Shown here piece by piece: positions 40,812 to 49,948 of a stretch of 64,000 nt of DNA; position 1 is the stretch's first letter; every line of letters starts with the position of its first letter. The notes under the pieces were generated by a model. It ran no database searches. It saw only the letters and a program-made list of their open reading frames with translations, and was not told where the DNA came from. The DNA is from Nocardia thailandica NBRC 100428 (GTDB lineage Bacteria; Actinomycetota; Actinomycetes; Mycobacteriales; Mycobacteriaceae). The position numbers and the translations under genes were made by a program. The stretch lies in NCBI RefSeq assembly GCF_000308795.1, contig NZ_BAGK01000238.1, positions 1 through 64,000 of the forward strand, given 5' to 3'.

Positions 40812-42362
40812 GTGGCAGTGAACGCGACCCCGGCCGCGGGCGACAACGAGCGGCTCACCGCCGGGTACGCCGCCTACCAGCGCGGCGACACCGCCGCCGC
40901 CCAGGCGATCTTCGAGGAGGTCGCCGCGGGCGAGACCGGCAGGCTGCGCACCGCCGCCCTGATCAACGCCGCGAGCATGGCCGACGAGCGGGGCGAGCAC
41001 CGCCGGGCCGTCGAGTTGTTCCGGACCGCGCTGGCGGAGATGCCGGACGACGCCGCCCACCAGCGGCCGGCCGCGCTGGTCAACCTGTCCCAGGCGTTCC
41101 AGCACCTCGGCGAGCTGGACGCGGCGGCAGCGGTCCTGGAGGAGGCGCGGACGCTGCTGGCCGGCCTGCCCGACCAGGGCATGCTGCGGGTGGCCTGCCT
41201 GCTGTCGCTGACCGCCGTCGCCCTGCACCGGCAGCAGTGGGCCCGCGCGAGCGAGCTGGCCGGGGAATCGCTGACGGTCACCCGCGAGCACGCGCCGGCG
41301 CTGGCCGGGCATCCGTTGATGAACCTGGCCGCGAGCGCTTTCGAGACCGGGCGGACCGAGCTGGCCTTCGACTTCGCCGCGCAGGCCATGGACGCCTTCC
41401 GGGAGGCGGGCGACGCCGCCGCTGTCGCCGAGACCCAGCAGAACCTGGCGACGATGTACCTGCGGGCGGGCCGCCACGCCGAGGCGGGCGAGCCCCTGGC
41501 CGCGAGCCAGGACTTCTTCGAGCGGGCCGGCCTCGCCCACCGCGTCGGTGTCGGTGCCAAGATCGCCGGCTTCCTGGCCGAGAGCGGCGGCGACCTCGCC
41601 ACGGCCCGCGCCTGGTACCGCGCCGCGCTCGACGGTTTCGCCGCGTCCGGCGCAATCAGCGACGCCGCCGACGTCCGCGTCCGCCTGGCCACGGTGCTGT
41701 ACGCCTCCGGTGCCGCCGCCGAGGGCGAGGCGCTGCTGGCCGAGTCGTTCGCGGTCTTCGCCGCCCACGGCCTCGGCCTGCACTGCGCCCAGCTGGACTA
41801 CTGGCACGCCGAACTCCTCGACCGGCTGGTCGAGGGCGCGCCGCCCGGCGATCCCGCGTCCGCGCGGGCCGCGGCCGAGGCGGTCCGGCTCGCGGTGCCC
41901 GCCGCCCTGACCATCGACGCCGTCCGCCACACGCTGCCCAACGGGCGGCAGCGCGATCGCTGGCACCGGGAGATCGCCGCGCCCGCCATGCGGCTCGCGT
42001 TCCGTTTCGCCGTCCGGACCGGCGACGCGCGCCTGGTCGCCGACCTCGTCGAAACCCAGTGCGCCGGAACGCCCCTCGACCTGTCGTCGGCGGCCGCCGC
42101 GCCGCCGCCGGTGGCGCTGCCCTACGACCTGTTCGACGGCACCGGCACGGCCCCGGACGCGGGTGGGCATCCGCTGACGGCGGGCACCGAGGCGCTGCGC
42201 CTCGGCGCCGCCCTCGCCGACGTCGCCGCCGCCGCGGGCATCCCCGTCGCCCCGCCGCCGCGCCTCGTCATCGACGGCAGGCCCGCCCTCGCCGACTACA
42301 TCGCCCTCGCGGAGGCCCGCTACGGCCGGACCGTCCGCGACCGGCAGACGATCGTCCTATGA
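40812..42362 (+). CDS. CHAT cassette protein 3, TPR-like helical repeat protein
   Basis: 516 aa from a GTG. Almost wholly Ala-rich helix pairs in the TPR rhythm: YAAYQRGDTAAAQAIFEEV near 18, ASMADERGEHRRAVELFRTAL near 56, LSQAFQHLGELDAAAAVLEEA near 92, LATMYLRAGRHAEAGEPL near 210 and LATVLYASGAAAEGEALLAES near 290. The last 150 residues are less repetitive. TPR proteins are common partners of CHAT peptidases, presenting target or activating protein. The stop overlaps the CHAT gene start (ATGA). Confidence 0.82.
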   Translation: MAVNATPAAGDNERLTAGYAAYQRGDTAAAQAIFEEVAAGETGRLRTAALINAASMADERGEHRRAVELFRTALAEMPDDAAHQRPAALVNLSQAFQHLGELDAAAAVLEEARTLLAGLPDQGMLRVACLLSLTAVALHRQQWARASELAGESLTVTREHAPALAGHPLMNLAASAFETGRTELAFDFAAQAMDAFREAGDAAAVAETQQNLATMYLRAGRHAEAGEPLAASQDFFERAGLAHRVGVGAKIAGFLAESGGDLATARAWYRAALDGFAASGAISDAADVRVRLATVLYASGAAAEGEALLAESFAVFAAHGLGLHCAQLDYWHAELLDRLVEGAPPGDPASARAAAEAVRLAVPAALTIDAVRHTLPNGRQRDRWHREIAAPAMRLAFRFAVRTGDARLVADLVETQCAGTPLDLSSAAAAPPPVALPYDLFDGTGTAPDAGGHPLTAGTEALRLGAALADVAAAAGIPVAPPPRLVIDGRPALADYIALAEARYGRTVRDRQTIVL

Positions 42363-43612
42363 GCAGGAGCCCGGCCGTGCCACCCACCGCGCTGATCCGC
42401 CTCGCCGACGCGGGCGACGTCTACGTCGCGTGGCGCTGGCTCGACGCGGCCGCCGCGCCGGGCGTCGCGGTGCTGCCCGGCGAGGACGTGGATCGTGTCG
42501 TCGCCCGGCTCGCGGCCGAGCTGCCCCGGCCCGGCGACCCGGCGGGCCTCCGCCGGGCGCTCACCACCGGCGTCCTGGCCGATCCCGACGCGGAGAACGC
42601 CTTCGCCCAGGAACTCTCGCGCGTCCTGCTCCCCTACGCGCTGGCCGTGCAGCTGCACGATTTCCACCAACGCGGGATCGTGCCCCACCTGCGGATCCAG
42701 CCGTCGCCCCGGCTGGCCCAGGTGCCGTGGGAACTGCTCGCCCCCGACCCCGACATCCGGCTCCTCGACCTCGTCGACCTCAGCCTGCTGGCCCCCGCCT
42801 CCGTCGTCCGCGCCCCGGACCGCGCGGTGCGCCGCTGGGCCGAGACGCGCGACCTGCCGGTGGTCGCCGTCCTCGACCCGCGTGTTCCCGGCTTCCGCGC
42901 CGATTCCGAACTGGGTTCGGTGCTGGGCCGCACGACGCCCGAAAGCCCGATCGCCCGGCACTTCTCGGCCTACGGCGCGCGAATCACCCCCGCCGGCGGC
43001 CTGTTCCGGCGCACCGACACCGACCGCGACTGGCTGGCCGCGACGCTCGCCGCGGGCGCCGCGCGGCTGTTCTACCTCGGTCATGTCACCGCCGCGGCGC
43101 CCGACTCCGGCGAGAGCGAGCATGCCGCCCTGCACCTGACCTGCGGCCCGGACACCCGCGGTTTCGCGGCGCTCACCCGGACCCATCGCCCGCTCACCGC
43201 CAAGGACCTCCTGCTGGGCACCCACACGCTCGACGAGCACCCGGTCGCCGGCCGCGACCGCTACCCCATGCCGAGCCGGGTCGCCCTCGTCGCCTGCGAG
43301 AGCGGTGGCGACCAGCGCTTCACCGAGGCGCTGGGGCTCACCACCGCCGCCCTCGCCAACGGCGCCGAACTCGTCACCGCCACCCGCTGGCCGCTGCCCA
43401 CCGATCACGCCTTCCACACGTTGGCGGGCGTGCCGGAGGACCGCTTTCCCCTCCAGGAGGCGGTGTGCGCGATCGACGCCGCGCACGACGCCGTGGATCC
43501 GATCGGCGAGCTGGCGGCCTGGCAGCGGGCCCGGCTGGCGGCCTGGCGAACCCGGCCGACCGCCGCCGACGCCCCGGTGCTGTGGGCCGCGCCGGTCACC
43601 GTGCGCGACTGA
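42359..43612 (+). CDS. CHAT-domain (caspase-like) peptidase
   Basis: 417 aa. The CHAT domain fills about 110-417: LAQVPWELLAPD (118-130) is the typical lead-in, the catalytic His is H242 in LFYLGHVTAA, and the catalytic Cys is C313 in VALVACESGG, followed by the TAALANGAELVTATRWPLP segment. Both catalytic residues are intact, so it should be an active Cys peptidase of the caspase/separase clan. The N-terminal 100 residues are an all-helical domain unlike known activators. ATGA overlap with the TPR gene argues for a complex. Substrate unknown. Confidence 0.88.
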   Translation: MSRSPAVPPTALIRLADAGDVYVAWRWLDAAAAPGVAVLPGEDVDRVVARLAAELPRPGDPAGLRRALTTGVLADPDAENAFAQELSRVLLPYALAVQLHDFHQRGIVPHLRIQPSPRLAQVPWELLAPDPDIRLLDLVDLSLLAPASVVRAPDRAVRRWAETRDLPVVAVLDPRVPGFRADSELGSVLGRTTPESPIARHFSAYGARITPAGGLFRRTDTDRDWLAATLAAGAARLFYLGHVTAAAPDSGESEHAALHLTCGPDTRGFAALTRTHRPLTAKDLLLGTHTLDEHPVAGRDRYPMPSRVALVACESGGDQRFTEALGLTTAALANGAELVTATRWPLPTDHAFHTLAGVPEDRFPLQEAVCAIDAAHDAVDPIGELAAWQRARLAAWRTRPTAADAPVLWAAPVTVRD

Positions 43613-43626
43613 CCGGCCGCGCGCGG

Positions 43627-43923
43627 TCAGTGGTCGTCGTAGTGACCGTCGTGCGAGGCGTGCCGGTGACCGTCGTGGATGTAGTCGACGTGATCGCCGT
43701 GCGGCACGGCGACGTGCCCGCAGCCCTCGCCGTGCACGTGCGGGTGATCGGTGTGCTCGACGTGTGCGCTGGTCTCGCACTCGTCGAAGTGGCCGTCGTG
43801 TTCGCGGTGCAGGTGACCGTCGTGGACGTAGTCGACATGATCGCCGTGCGGCACCGCGGCGTGCCCGCAGGCGGGGCCGTGGGCGTGGTCGTGATCGGTG
43901 TGTTCGATGTGTGCGGTGGTCAT
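43627..43923 (-). CDS. Duplicated His-rich metal-binding protein
   Basis: 98 aa with roughly 27 His. It consists of two units with a 49-residue period: HIEHTDHDHAHGPACGH and HVEHTDHPHVHGEGCGH begin the units, each continuing with VPHGDHVDY and a HDGH-rich end, and each with one or two Cys. The pattern predicts Zn, Ni or Cu binding. GAGGG 7 nt before the ATG at 43923. A duplicated gene segment of 147 bp would explain it. No Zur box was recognised upstream. Database entries calling such proteins transporter permeases would be wrong; there is no membrane helix. Confidence 0.75.
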   Translation of the reverse strand: MTTAHIEHTDHDHAHGPACGHAAVPHGDHVDYVHDGHLHREHDGHFDECETSAHVEHTDHPHVHGEGCGHVAVPHGDHVDYIHDGHRHASHDGHYDDH

Positions 43924-44037
43924 CGGCTGTCCCTCTGTCCGGTGCCGGACGCGGGGCCCGGCGCATGACGAATCGAGCTCTTGCGCTTCCGACATTAACA
44001 GTTGCGCATGAATAGCCGGAGTCCCGGTCGCGGCTGT

Positions 44038-44763
44038 TCAGAGCACCTGGTCGAGGAACTTGCGCAGGCGCGGGGTGCCCGCGTCGTCGAAGAGCTGATC
44101 GGGGCTTCCGGTCTCCACGACCACGCCGCGGTCCATGAAGACGACCCGGTCGGAGACGCTGCGGGCGAAGCCCATCTCGTGCGTCACCACGATCATCGAC
44201 ATCCCGCCCGACGCCAGGTCGGTCATGAGCGCCAGGATGCCCTTGACCAGTTCCGGGTCGAGGGCCGAGGTCGCCTCGTCGAAGAACATGATCTGCGGCT
44301 TCATGGCCAGCGCGCGGGCGATGGCGACCCGCTGCTGCTGCCCGCCGGAGAGGTTGGCCGGGCGCGCGTCGGCCTTGTCGGCGAGGCCGACGGTCTCCAG
44401 CTGGGCCAGCGCCTCCGCCCTGGCCTGCTCCTTGGACAGGCCGCGCAGCTTGCGGGGGCCCAACGCGATGTTCTCGGCGACGGTCTTGTGCGGGAACAGG
44501 TTGAAGTGCTGGAACACCATGCCGATGCGCTGGCGCAACGCGTCCGGGTTCTCCTTCAGCACCGACTCGCCGTCCAGCAGGATGTCGCCGGAATCGGGCT
44601 CGTGCAGGCGGTTGAGCACCCGGAGCAGGGTCGACTTGCCCGAGCCGGAGGGCCCGATCACCGTGGTGGTCGTGCCCGCGTCGACGCTGATGTCGACGCC
44701 GCGCAGGATGTGGTTGCCGCCGAGGGTGAGGTTCAGTCCGGTGCCGGTGAGGGATGCACTCAT
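44038..44763 (-). CDS. Polar amino-acid ABC transporter ATP-binding protein (GlnQ-like)
   Basis: 241 aa. Walker A GPSGSGKST at about 38-46, FQHFNLFPHKTVAENI Q-loop region, signature LSGGQQQRVAIARAL, Walker B IMFFDEATSALDPEL, and the switch His in VVTHEMGFA. Sequence matches the GlnQ/HisP/GluA group importing polar amino acids. The upstream gene (3 bp away) encodes the fused binding protein/permease, so the two genes form a complete importer. Confidence 0.94.
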   Translation of the reverse strand: MSASLTGTGLNLTLGGNHILRGVDISVDAGTTTTVIGPSGSGKSTLLRVLNRLHEPDSGDILLDGESVLKENPDALRQRIGMVFQHFNLFPHKTVAENIALGPRKLRGLSKEQARAEALAQLETVGLADKADARPANLSGGQQQRVAIARALAMKPQIMFFDEATSALDPELVKGILALMTDLASGGMSMIVVTHEMGFARSVSDRVVFMDRGVVVETGSPDQLFDDAGTPRLRKFLDQVL

Positions 44764-44766
44764 GGG

Positions 44767-46569
44767 TCAGCGCCCTTCGGTGATGACGGCCTGCTCGACC
44801 GGGTCGATGGGATCGTCGGGCGCGGCGGCCGGTTTCCCGGTGCGCATCCGGCGGTCGATGTAGTTGACCAGATGGGTCAGCGGAATGGTCAGCACCAGGT
44901 ACATCAGACCCGCCGCGACCAGGGGGGACAGGTTGCCGGTCTGGGCGTTCAGATCGCGGCCGACGGCGAACAGCTCGCGCTGGGAGGCGAGCAGGCCGAG
45001 GAAGTAGATCAGGGAGGAGTCCTTGATGAGGGCGATGAACTGGTTCATCAGCGCGGGCAGCACCCGGCGCACGCCCTGCGGGATGACGACCAGCGTCATG
45101 GACTGCCGGTAGCCGAAGCCGATCGCGCGCGCGGCCTCCATCTGCCCCGGCTCCACCGACTGGATGCCGGACCGGAAGATCTCGCCGATGTAGGCGGCGG
45201 CCAGCAGGGCGAGGGCGACCGCGCCGAGCCAGTACGGGTTGTTGCCGGTGATGTTGCGGACGACCGGGCCGACGCCGAGGCCGATCAGCAGGATGATCAC
45301 GACGGCGGGCAGGCCGCGGAAGATGTCGGTGTAGACCCGCGCGGGCCAGCGAAGCCAGCGCGTGCGCGAGATGCCCATGACCGCGAGGAGCATGCCGAGA
45401 AGGGTGCCGAGCACCCCCGAGACCAGCGCCAGGATCAGTGTGTTCGGCAGACCGGTCTTGATCAGATCGGGAAACGCCTTGCGGTACAGCGACCAGTCGA
45501 AGAAGGTGTCCTTCAGCTGCTCCAGGGTCGATTTCTGCGCGACCTCGGCGGTGTCGCCCGTCGGCTTGTCGGCGGCGAGGGCGCGGAAGTCGGGGAGCTG
45601 GGGCGCCGGGGCGGATCGGGAGCCCGGCTTCCAGCCCGGCGGGAGTTCGCGCGGGACCCAGTCGGCGTAGAGGCGGGCGTAGGTGCCGTCGGCGATCACG
45701 GCGTCGAGGCCGGAGTTGAGCGCGTCGATCAGGGGCTGGTTGTTCTTGGCGACCGCGTAGCCGACGAAGTTGTCCAGGCTGAAGGTGTTCTGCGACACCG
45801 AGATCGGGTCGCCGGGCTTGATCGCGCCCTCGGCCTGCGCGGACGGCGCGACCCACGCGTCGACCTGGCCGGACTTCAGGTTGGCGTAGGCGGTGTTGTA
45901 GTCGGGGAACTTCACCGGGTCCAGCTTCAGCTGGTTGACCACGAACTCGTCCTGCACCGTGCCCTGCACGACCGCGACGCGGGTGCCGCTGTTCAGGTCC
46001 GAGAACTTCTGGATCCGGCTGCCGTTCGGGACGACCAGCGAGAAGTAACCGAAGTCGTAGCCGTTGGTGAAGCCGACCAGCTGCCTGCGTGCCTCGGTGG
46101 TGGTGATGTTGGAGGAGCCGACGTCGAAGCGCCTGCTCGACACCTGGGCGAGCAGCCCCGCGAACTCGGTGCCGGAGAACTGCACCTCCAGGCCCAGCTT
46201 CGCGCCGATGGCCCGCAGCAGTTCGTTGTCGAACCCGGTGAACGTGCCCTGGGAGTTGACGCAGATGCTCGGCGGCGCGTCCGACAGCGTGCCGACGCTG
46301 AGCCTGCCCGGGCTCAGCAGCCCGAGTTTCGTGGTGTCGATCGAGGTCAGCGGGGCGGTGGTCGCGGTGGTGTAGCGGTCCTCGGCGGCCGCGGCCGCGT
46401 CCGAGGCGAGGTTGTCCGGCGCGGCGGAGGCGGCGGCGGGGCCGGGCGGCGAACACAGGTCGGCGGCCGTCGCCCCGCCTCCGTCGCCGCAGCCGGTCGC
46501 CGCGACCCCGGCGACCAGCAGCAACGCCGCGAACAGAGCCCGGGTTCGCACAGCACGCAGTCCAGCCAT
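44767..46569 (-). CDS. Fused amino-acid substrate-binding lipoprotein and ABC permease
   Basis: 600 aa. Signal peptide with lipobox ATGC and lipidated C27. The periplasmic binding domain of the SBP_bac_3 type fills about 90-320 (GRLSVGTLSDAPPSICVN, then GFDNELLRAIGAKLGLEVQF). A linker follows, then a HisM/GlnP permease domain at about 375-580 with five membrane helices and the EAA loop EAARAIGFGYRQSM. One chain thus replaces two proteins, and being anchored at both ends gives high local substrate concentration. Two chains are expected per transporter. TATCGT lies about 8 nt before the ATG. Confidence 0.92.
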   Translation of the reverse strand: MAGLRAVRTRALFAALLLVAGVAATGCGDGGGATAADLCSPPGPAAASAAPDNLASDAAAAAEDRYTTATTAPLTSIDTTKLGLLSPGRLSVGTLSDAPPSICVNSQGTFTGFDNELLRAIGAKLGLEVQFSGTEFAGLLAQVSSRRFDVGSSNITTTEARRQLVGFTNGYDFGYFSLVVPNGSRIQKFSDLNSGTRVAVVQGTVQDEFVVNQLKLDPVKFPDYNTAYANLKSGQVDAWVAPSAQAEGAIKPGDPISVSQNTFSLDNFVGYAVAKNNQPLIDALNSGLDAVIADGTYARLYADWVPRELPPGWKPGSRSAPAPQLPDFRALAADKPTGDTAEVAQKSTLEQLKDTFFDWSLYRKAFPDLIKTGLPNTLILALVSGVLGTLLGMLLAVMGISRTRWLRWPARVYTDIFRGLPAVVIILLIGLGVGPVVRNITGNNPYWLGAVALALLAAAYIGEIFRSGIQSVEPGQMEAARAIGFGYRQSMTLVVIPQGVRRVLPALMNQFIALIKDSSLIYFLGLLASQRELFAVGRDLNAQTGNLSPLVAAGLMYLVLTIPLTHLVNYIDRRMRTGKPAAAPDDPIDPVEQAVITEGR

Positions 46570-46634
46570 GCTGATAGACGATAGGTGACCCGTCCGGCGC
46601 CGGTTCGCGACGCGCGCAACCGGCGCCGCGCCGG

Positions 46635-47429
46635 TCAGGCCAGGCCAGCGACCTGTTCGGGGTTGATCTCGTCGCGCCAGGCCAGCGCCCGTTCGACCTC
46701 GGTGAGGTCGTAGTCGGGGCCGGAGACACCGATGGTGAACAAGGTGACACCGGCGGCGTGCAGGGCGTCGGCGGCCTCCCGCCCCGGCCACTGGACCGAG
46801 CGCTCGATGCGCGACTCGTCGGTGCCGACCTCGGCCGCGTGCTCGGCGAGGATCTTGTTCTTGTGGGTCAGCACGTCCAGGTCGGCGAAGGAGTGCCAGA
46901 TGTCGGCGTACTCGGCGACCAGGCGCAGGGTCTTGCGTTCGCCGCCGCCGCCGATGAGGATCGGGATGTCGCGCACCGGGGCCGGGTTGAGCTCGCGCAG
47001 CCGGGCGGTGAGCCGGGACATGTTGTCCTTCAGCAGTTTCAGGCGGGTGCCGGGGGTGCCGAACTCGTAGCCGTACTCGGCGTAGTCGCGTTCGAACCAG
47101 CCCGCGCCGATGCCGAGGATCAGCCGGCCGCCGCTGATGTGATCGATCGTGCGCGCCATGTCGGCGAGCAGGTCGGGATTGCGGTAGCCGCCGCCGGTGA
47201 CCAGCGCGCCGAACTCCACCCGCTCGGTCTGCTCGGCCCAGGCGGCGAGCATGGTCCAGCACTCGAAGTGCGCGCCGGCCGGGTCGCCGGTCAGCGGGTA
47301 GAAGTGGTCCCAGTTGAAGACGATGTCCACCCCGGCGTCCTCGGCCCGCCGCACCGCGTCGCGGATCAGGCCGTAGTCGGGGGCGTGCTGGGGCTGCAAC
47401 TGCATACCGATGCGGACCGGACGGGTCAT
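46635..47429 (-). CDS. LLM-class F420-dependent oxidoreductase
   Basis: 264 aa from an ATG with AGGAG 8 nt upstream; a GTG at 47438 would sit inside that site. TIM-barrel luciferase-like fold with MQLQPQHAPDYGLI at the start, FNWDHFYPLTGDP near 40, LVTGGGYRNPDLLADMARTIDHISGGRLILGIGAGWFERDYAEYG (in pieces, near 77-120), and PILIGGGGERKTLRLVAEYADIW. These are typical of actinobacterial F420-dependent LLM enzymes. The substrate is unknown. Confidence 0.9.
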   Translation of the reverse strand: MTRPVRIGMQLQPQHAPDYGLIRDAVRRAEDAGVDIVFNWDHFYPLTGDPAGAHFECWTMLAAWAEQTERVEFGALVTGGGYRNPDLLADMARTIDHISGGRLILGIGAGWFERDYAEYGYEFGTPGTRLKLLKDNMSRLTARLRELNPAPVRDIPILIGGGGERKTLRLVAEYADIWHSFADLDVLTHKNKILAEHAAEVGTDESRIERSVQWPGREAADALHAAGVTLFTIGVSGPDYDLTEVERALAWRDEINPEQVAGLA

Positions 47430-47471
47430 GCGCGGCACTCCTAGGGCTCGCTGACGATTGCGGAACCGAGC

Positions 47472-48896
47472 CTACCCGCGCGCGAGGCCGTCCGCGGGGC
47501 GGCGATCGCGCAGCGGGACACCGACATCGGCGCCCCCTTCGGCGGTCAGCCGAGGCCGCACCTTCGCCAGCACCGGCGCGGGCACGAAACCACCGGCGAA
47601 CAGGGCCTCGCCCTGCCGGAACCACGGGGACTGGGCGAGCATCGCGGCGGGCGCGTACCCGAAGTAGGTGCCGAGCTCGTCGAGGTCCTGCGGGGAGGTC
47701 ATCTTCATCAGGGCCAGGTTGTCGCACTGGGAGATGATCCCGGAGTGCACCTTGGACGGCCGCTGGGTCGACAACAGCAGCCACAGCCCGAACTTGCGGC
47801 CCTCCGCCGCGATCTGGATCAGTCGTTCGCGCACGGCCACCGCGATCGGTGAATCCAGCTGCGGCGAGGCCAGGTTGTGCGCCTCGTCGATGACCAGCAG
47901 CACCGGCCTGCGTTCCTCGCGCCGCGCCCACAGGTCGTCGAGCAGCGACAGCGCGACCACCAGCTGCTGATCGGGCGTGGAGAAGCCGCCCAGATCGAGC
48001 ACGGTGGCATCGGGCCGTTCGTCGACGATGTCGACCACCGACCGGTCCGGGCCCGCCCACACCTCCCATTCGGTGATGCCGAGGTTCTCCACCCGCTGCG
48101 CGAGCCTGCGCATCACCGTGTCGTCGATGGCCTGGATCTTCGAGAGGACCTGGTCGATCTCGCCGTCCATGTCCTGGAAGCGCAGGTGGACGAAGGCGTT
48201 GAACTCCTCCCGATCGGCCACCGGGTCCAGCCGCAGGATCGCCGCCTGGGACGCGAGCGGCATGCCGGTGAAGCGGGCGCGCAGGCGCGGCTTCGGGCCG
48301 GTGTTCGGGCGGAGCACGCGGATGTCGCGCCTGCTCAGCGCGGCCGCCGTCACCCCGGTGGCGTCGGGGTTCAGCTCGCCGAGCCGGACGAAGTCGGCAT
48401 TCGGGTCGAAGATCACCACCGGCAGTTCGGTGTGCGCGATCAGTTCCTCGAGCACCACCCCGAGCGCGTAGGTCTTGCCCGACCCGCTCTGCCCGCACCA
48501 GAAGGTGTGCCGGTTGAAGCGCTTGGGCGAGAGCCGGGCCGGGCCGCCGGGCGCGGTCAGGTCGGCGCCGACCTCGAGCACCGAACCCGTCGTCTCGTGC
48601 AGGGCGCTGACCGTCGCGGCGTCGGCCGCCTCCAGCACGCCGCGCTCGAACGGGAACCCGCTGCGCAGCTCGACCCCACCGTCGACGAGCTCGCCGAGCA
48701 GCCGCCCGTGCAGCCGCACCGGCGCCTGCGCGGACCGTCCCTCCACGAGCACCAGCTGGCGGCGCCCCTCGGCCGTGAGCACGGCCAGCGAACCGACGGT
48801 GAGCGGCATGTTCCCGGCGTCGTCGACCACGAACGAACGCCCGTCCGCCGAACGGGCGATGGGACCGGACGAGCCGGTCACCTCGGCGCTATCCAT
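47472..48896 (-). CDS. HerA-like ATPase
   Basis: 474 aa. Walker A GQSGSGKTYA at about 135, VVIFDPNADF as the strand after it, and Walker B VLLVIDEAHN near 335; FGLWLLLSTQRPSKVHSGIISQCDN is a HerA/VirD4-type sensor region. The N-terminal 120 residues form a beta-rich HAS-barrel-type domain. HerA ATPases translocate DNA and in some contexts work with a nuclease (NurA, SIR2 and others), but no nuclease gene lies beside this one. It could have a chromosomal housekeeping role. Confidence 0.82.
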   Translation of the reverse strand: MDSAEVTGSSGPIARSADGRSFVVDDAGNMPLTVGSLAVLTAEGRRQLVLVEGRSAQAPVRLHGRLLGELVDGGVELRSGFPFERGVLEAADAATVSALHETTGSVLEVGADLTAPGGPARLSPKRFNRHTFWCGQSGSGKTYALGVVLEELIAHTELPVVIFDPNADFVRLGELNPDATGVTAAALSRRDIRVLRPNTGPKPRLRARFTGMPLASQAAILRLDPVADREEFNAFVHLRFQDMDGEIDQVLSKIQAIDDTVMRRLAQRVENLGITEWEVWAGPDRSVVDIVDERPDATVLDLGGFSTPDQQLVVALSLLDDLWARREERRPVLLVIDEAHNLASPQLDSPIAVAVRERLIQIAAEGRKFGLWLLLSTQRPSKVHSGIISQCDNLALMKMTSPQDLDELGTYFGYAPAAMLAQSPWFRQGEALFAGGFVPAPVLAKVRPRLTAEGGADVGVPLRDRRPADGLARG

Positions 48897-49036
48897 GCCT
48901 CCGATAGTGCCACCGCCGGGCCCGCGCGACGGTGACCGCGCCCGCGCGCCGATGAGTTCCGCCGCGTCTCCCCGTCGTAGTACCCAGACGGCTCCGACGA
49001 CCCGGGACCCGTTCCGGCCGCGAAAGGAATCCACAC

Positions 49037-49819
49037 ATGCCGACGGCGACCTCCGCGGATGGCACGACCATCGCCTACGACGTGTCCGGCACCGGGCCCA
49101 CGCTGCTCTACATCACGGGGGCGACCTGCTTCCGCTCCTTCCTGCCGGTCGCCGCCGACGCGAAGGTCTTCGCCCGCGCCTTCACCGTGTACAGCTACGA
49201 CCGACGCGGACGCGGCGACAGCGGGGACACCGGGCCCTACGCGGTCGCGCGCGAGGTGGACGACATCGAGGCGATGATCGATGCCGCGGGCGGCCGCGCC
49301 CTGCTCTACGGGCACTCCTCGGGCGCGGCGCTCGCCCTCGAGGCCGCCGCCCGCATGCCGGACAAGGTCACCGGCGTGGTCGCCTACGACGCGTCCTACG
49401 TTCACGACGCCACCGAACGCGATTCCTACGCCCGCCTCGCGCGGGCGGTCGGCGCCGAACTCGACGCGGGCGAGCACGCCCGGGCGCTGACGGTCTTCCT
49501 GCGCGGGATCGGTATGCCCCGCGCCTTCGTCGCCCTGCTCCCGTTCTTCCCCGGCAGGCGCACGATGAAGGCGCTGGCACCCACCCTGCGCTACGACATC
49601 GCCCTGACCGCGGAACCGGCCCCCGTCCACCGCTTCGCCCGCATCGAGGTCCCGGTGCACGTGGTGGTCGGCGCGAAGAGCCCGCGGAGCCTGCACGCGG
49701 TCGCCGAACAGCTCGTCGCCGCGGTACCGAACGCGAGCCACCAGATCCTGCCCGGCCAGAACCACATGGTCGGCGCGAAGGCCCTGCTCCCGATCCTCAC
49801 CGCCGCCTGCCCCACCTGA
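49037..49819 (+). CDS. Alpha/beta hydrolase
   Basis: 260 aa. Strands ending LLYITGATCF (oxyanion region), YDRRGRGDSGD, and the nucleophile elbow GHSSG (near 93-97), then the acid in VVVGAKSP and the His in PGQNHMVG. Ser-Asp-His triad appears complete although the Asp position is not certain. AAAGGAA lies 7 nt before the ATG. The substrate is unknown. Divergent from the HerA-like ATPase gene. Confidence 0.87.
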   Translation: MPTATSADGTTIAYDVSGTGPTLLYITGATCFRSFLPVAADAKVFARAFTVYSYDRRGRGDSGDTGPYAVAREVDDIEAMIDAAGGRALLYGHSSGAALALEAAARMPDKVTGVVAYDASYVHDATERDSYARLARAVGAELDAGEHARALTVFLRGIGMPRAFVALLPFFPGRRTMKALAPTLRYDIALTAEPAPVHRFARIEVPVHVVVGAKSPRSLHAVAEQLVAAVPNASHQILPGQNHMVGAKALLPILTAACPT

Positions 49820-49948
49820 ACCCCCAGGTCAGTGCCGCCGATCGAACACCGGAACCGAGGCCGCCCGCCGGGTACTATCACCGCGTTCGACCCCTGTTAC
49901 TCGGATCGTCCGGCACGTTCCTGCCGGTGAATGGGATGTGGTTTACGT

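Noticed and set aside
43924..44037. Zur box before the His-rich protein gene
   Set aside because: No TGAnAAnnnnTTnTCA-like palindrome could be seen in the gap.
42320..46750. Minus-strand open frame of over 1,400 codons
   Set aside because: Antisense or out of frame to the CHAT, His-rich and ABC importer genes; low-complexity Arg/Ala/Gly product typical of high-GC shadow frames.
47472..48896. HerA ATPase as part of a defence system
   Set aside because: No nuclease, SIR2 or other effector gene is next to it; neighbours are an oxidoreductase and a hydrolase.
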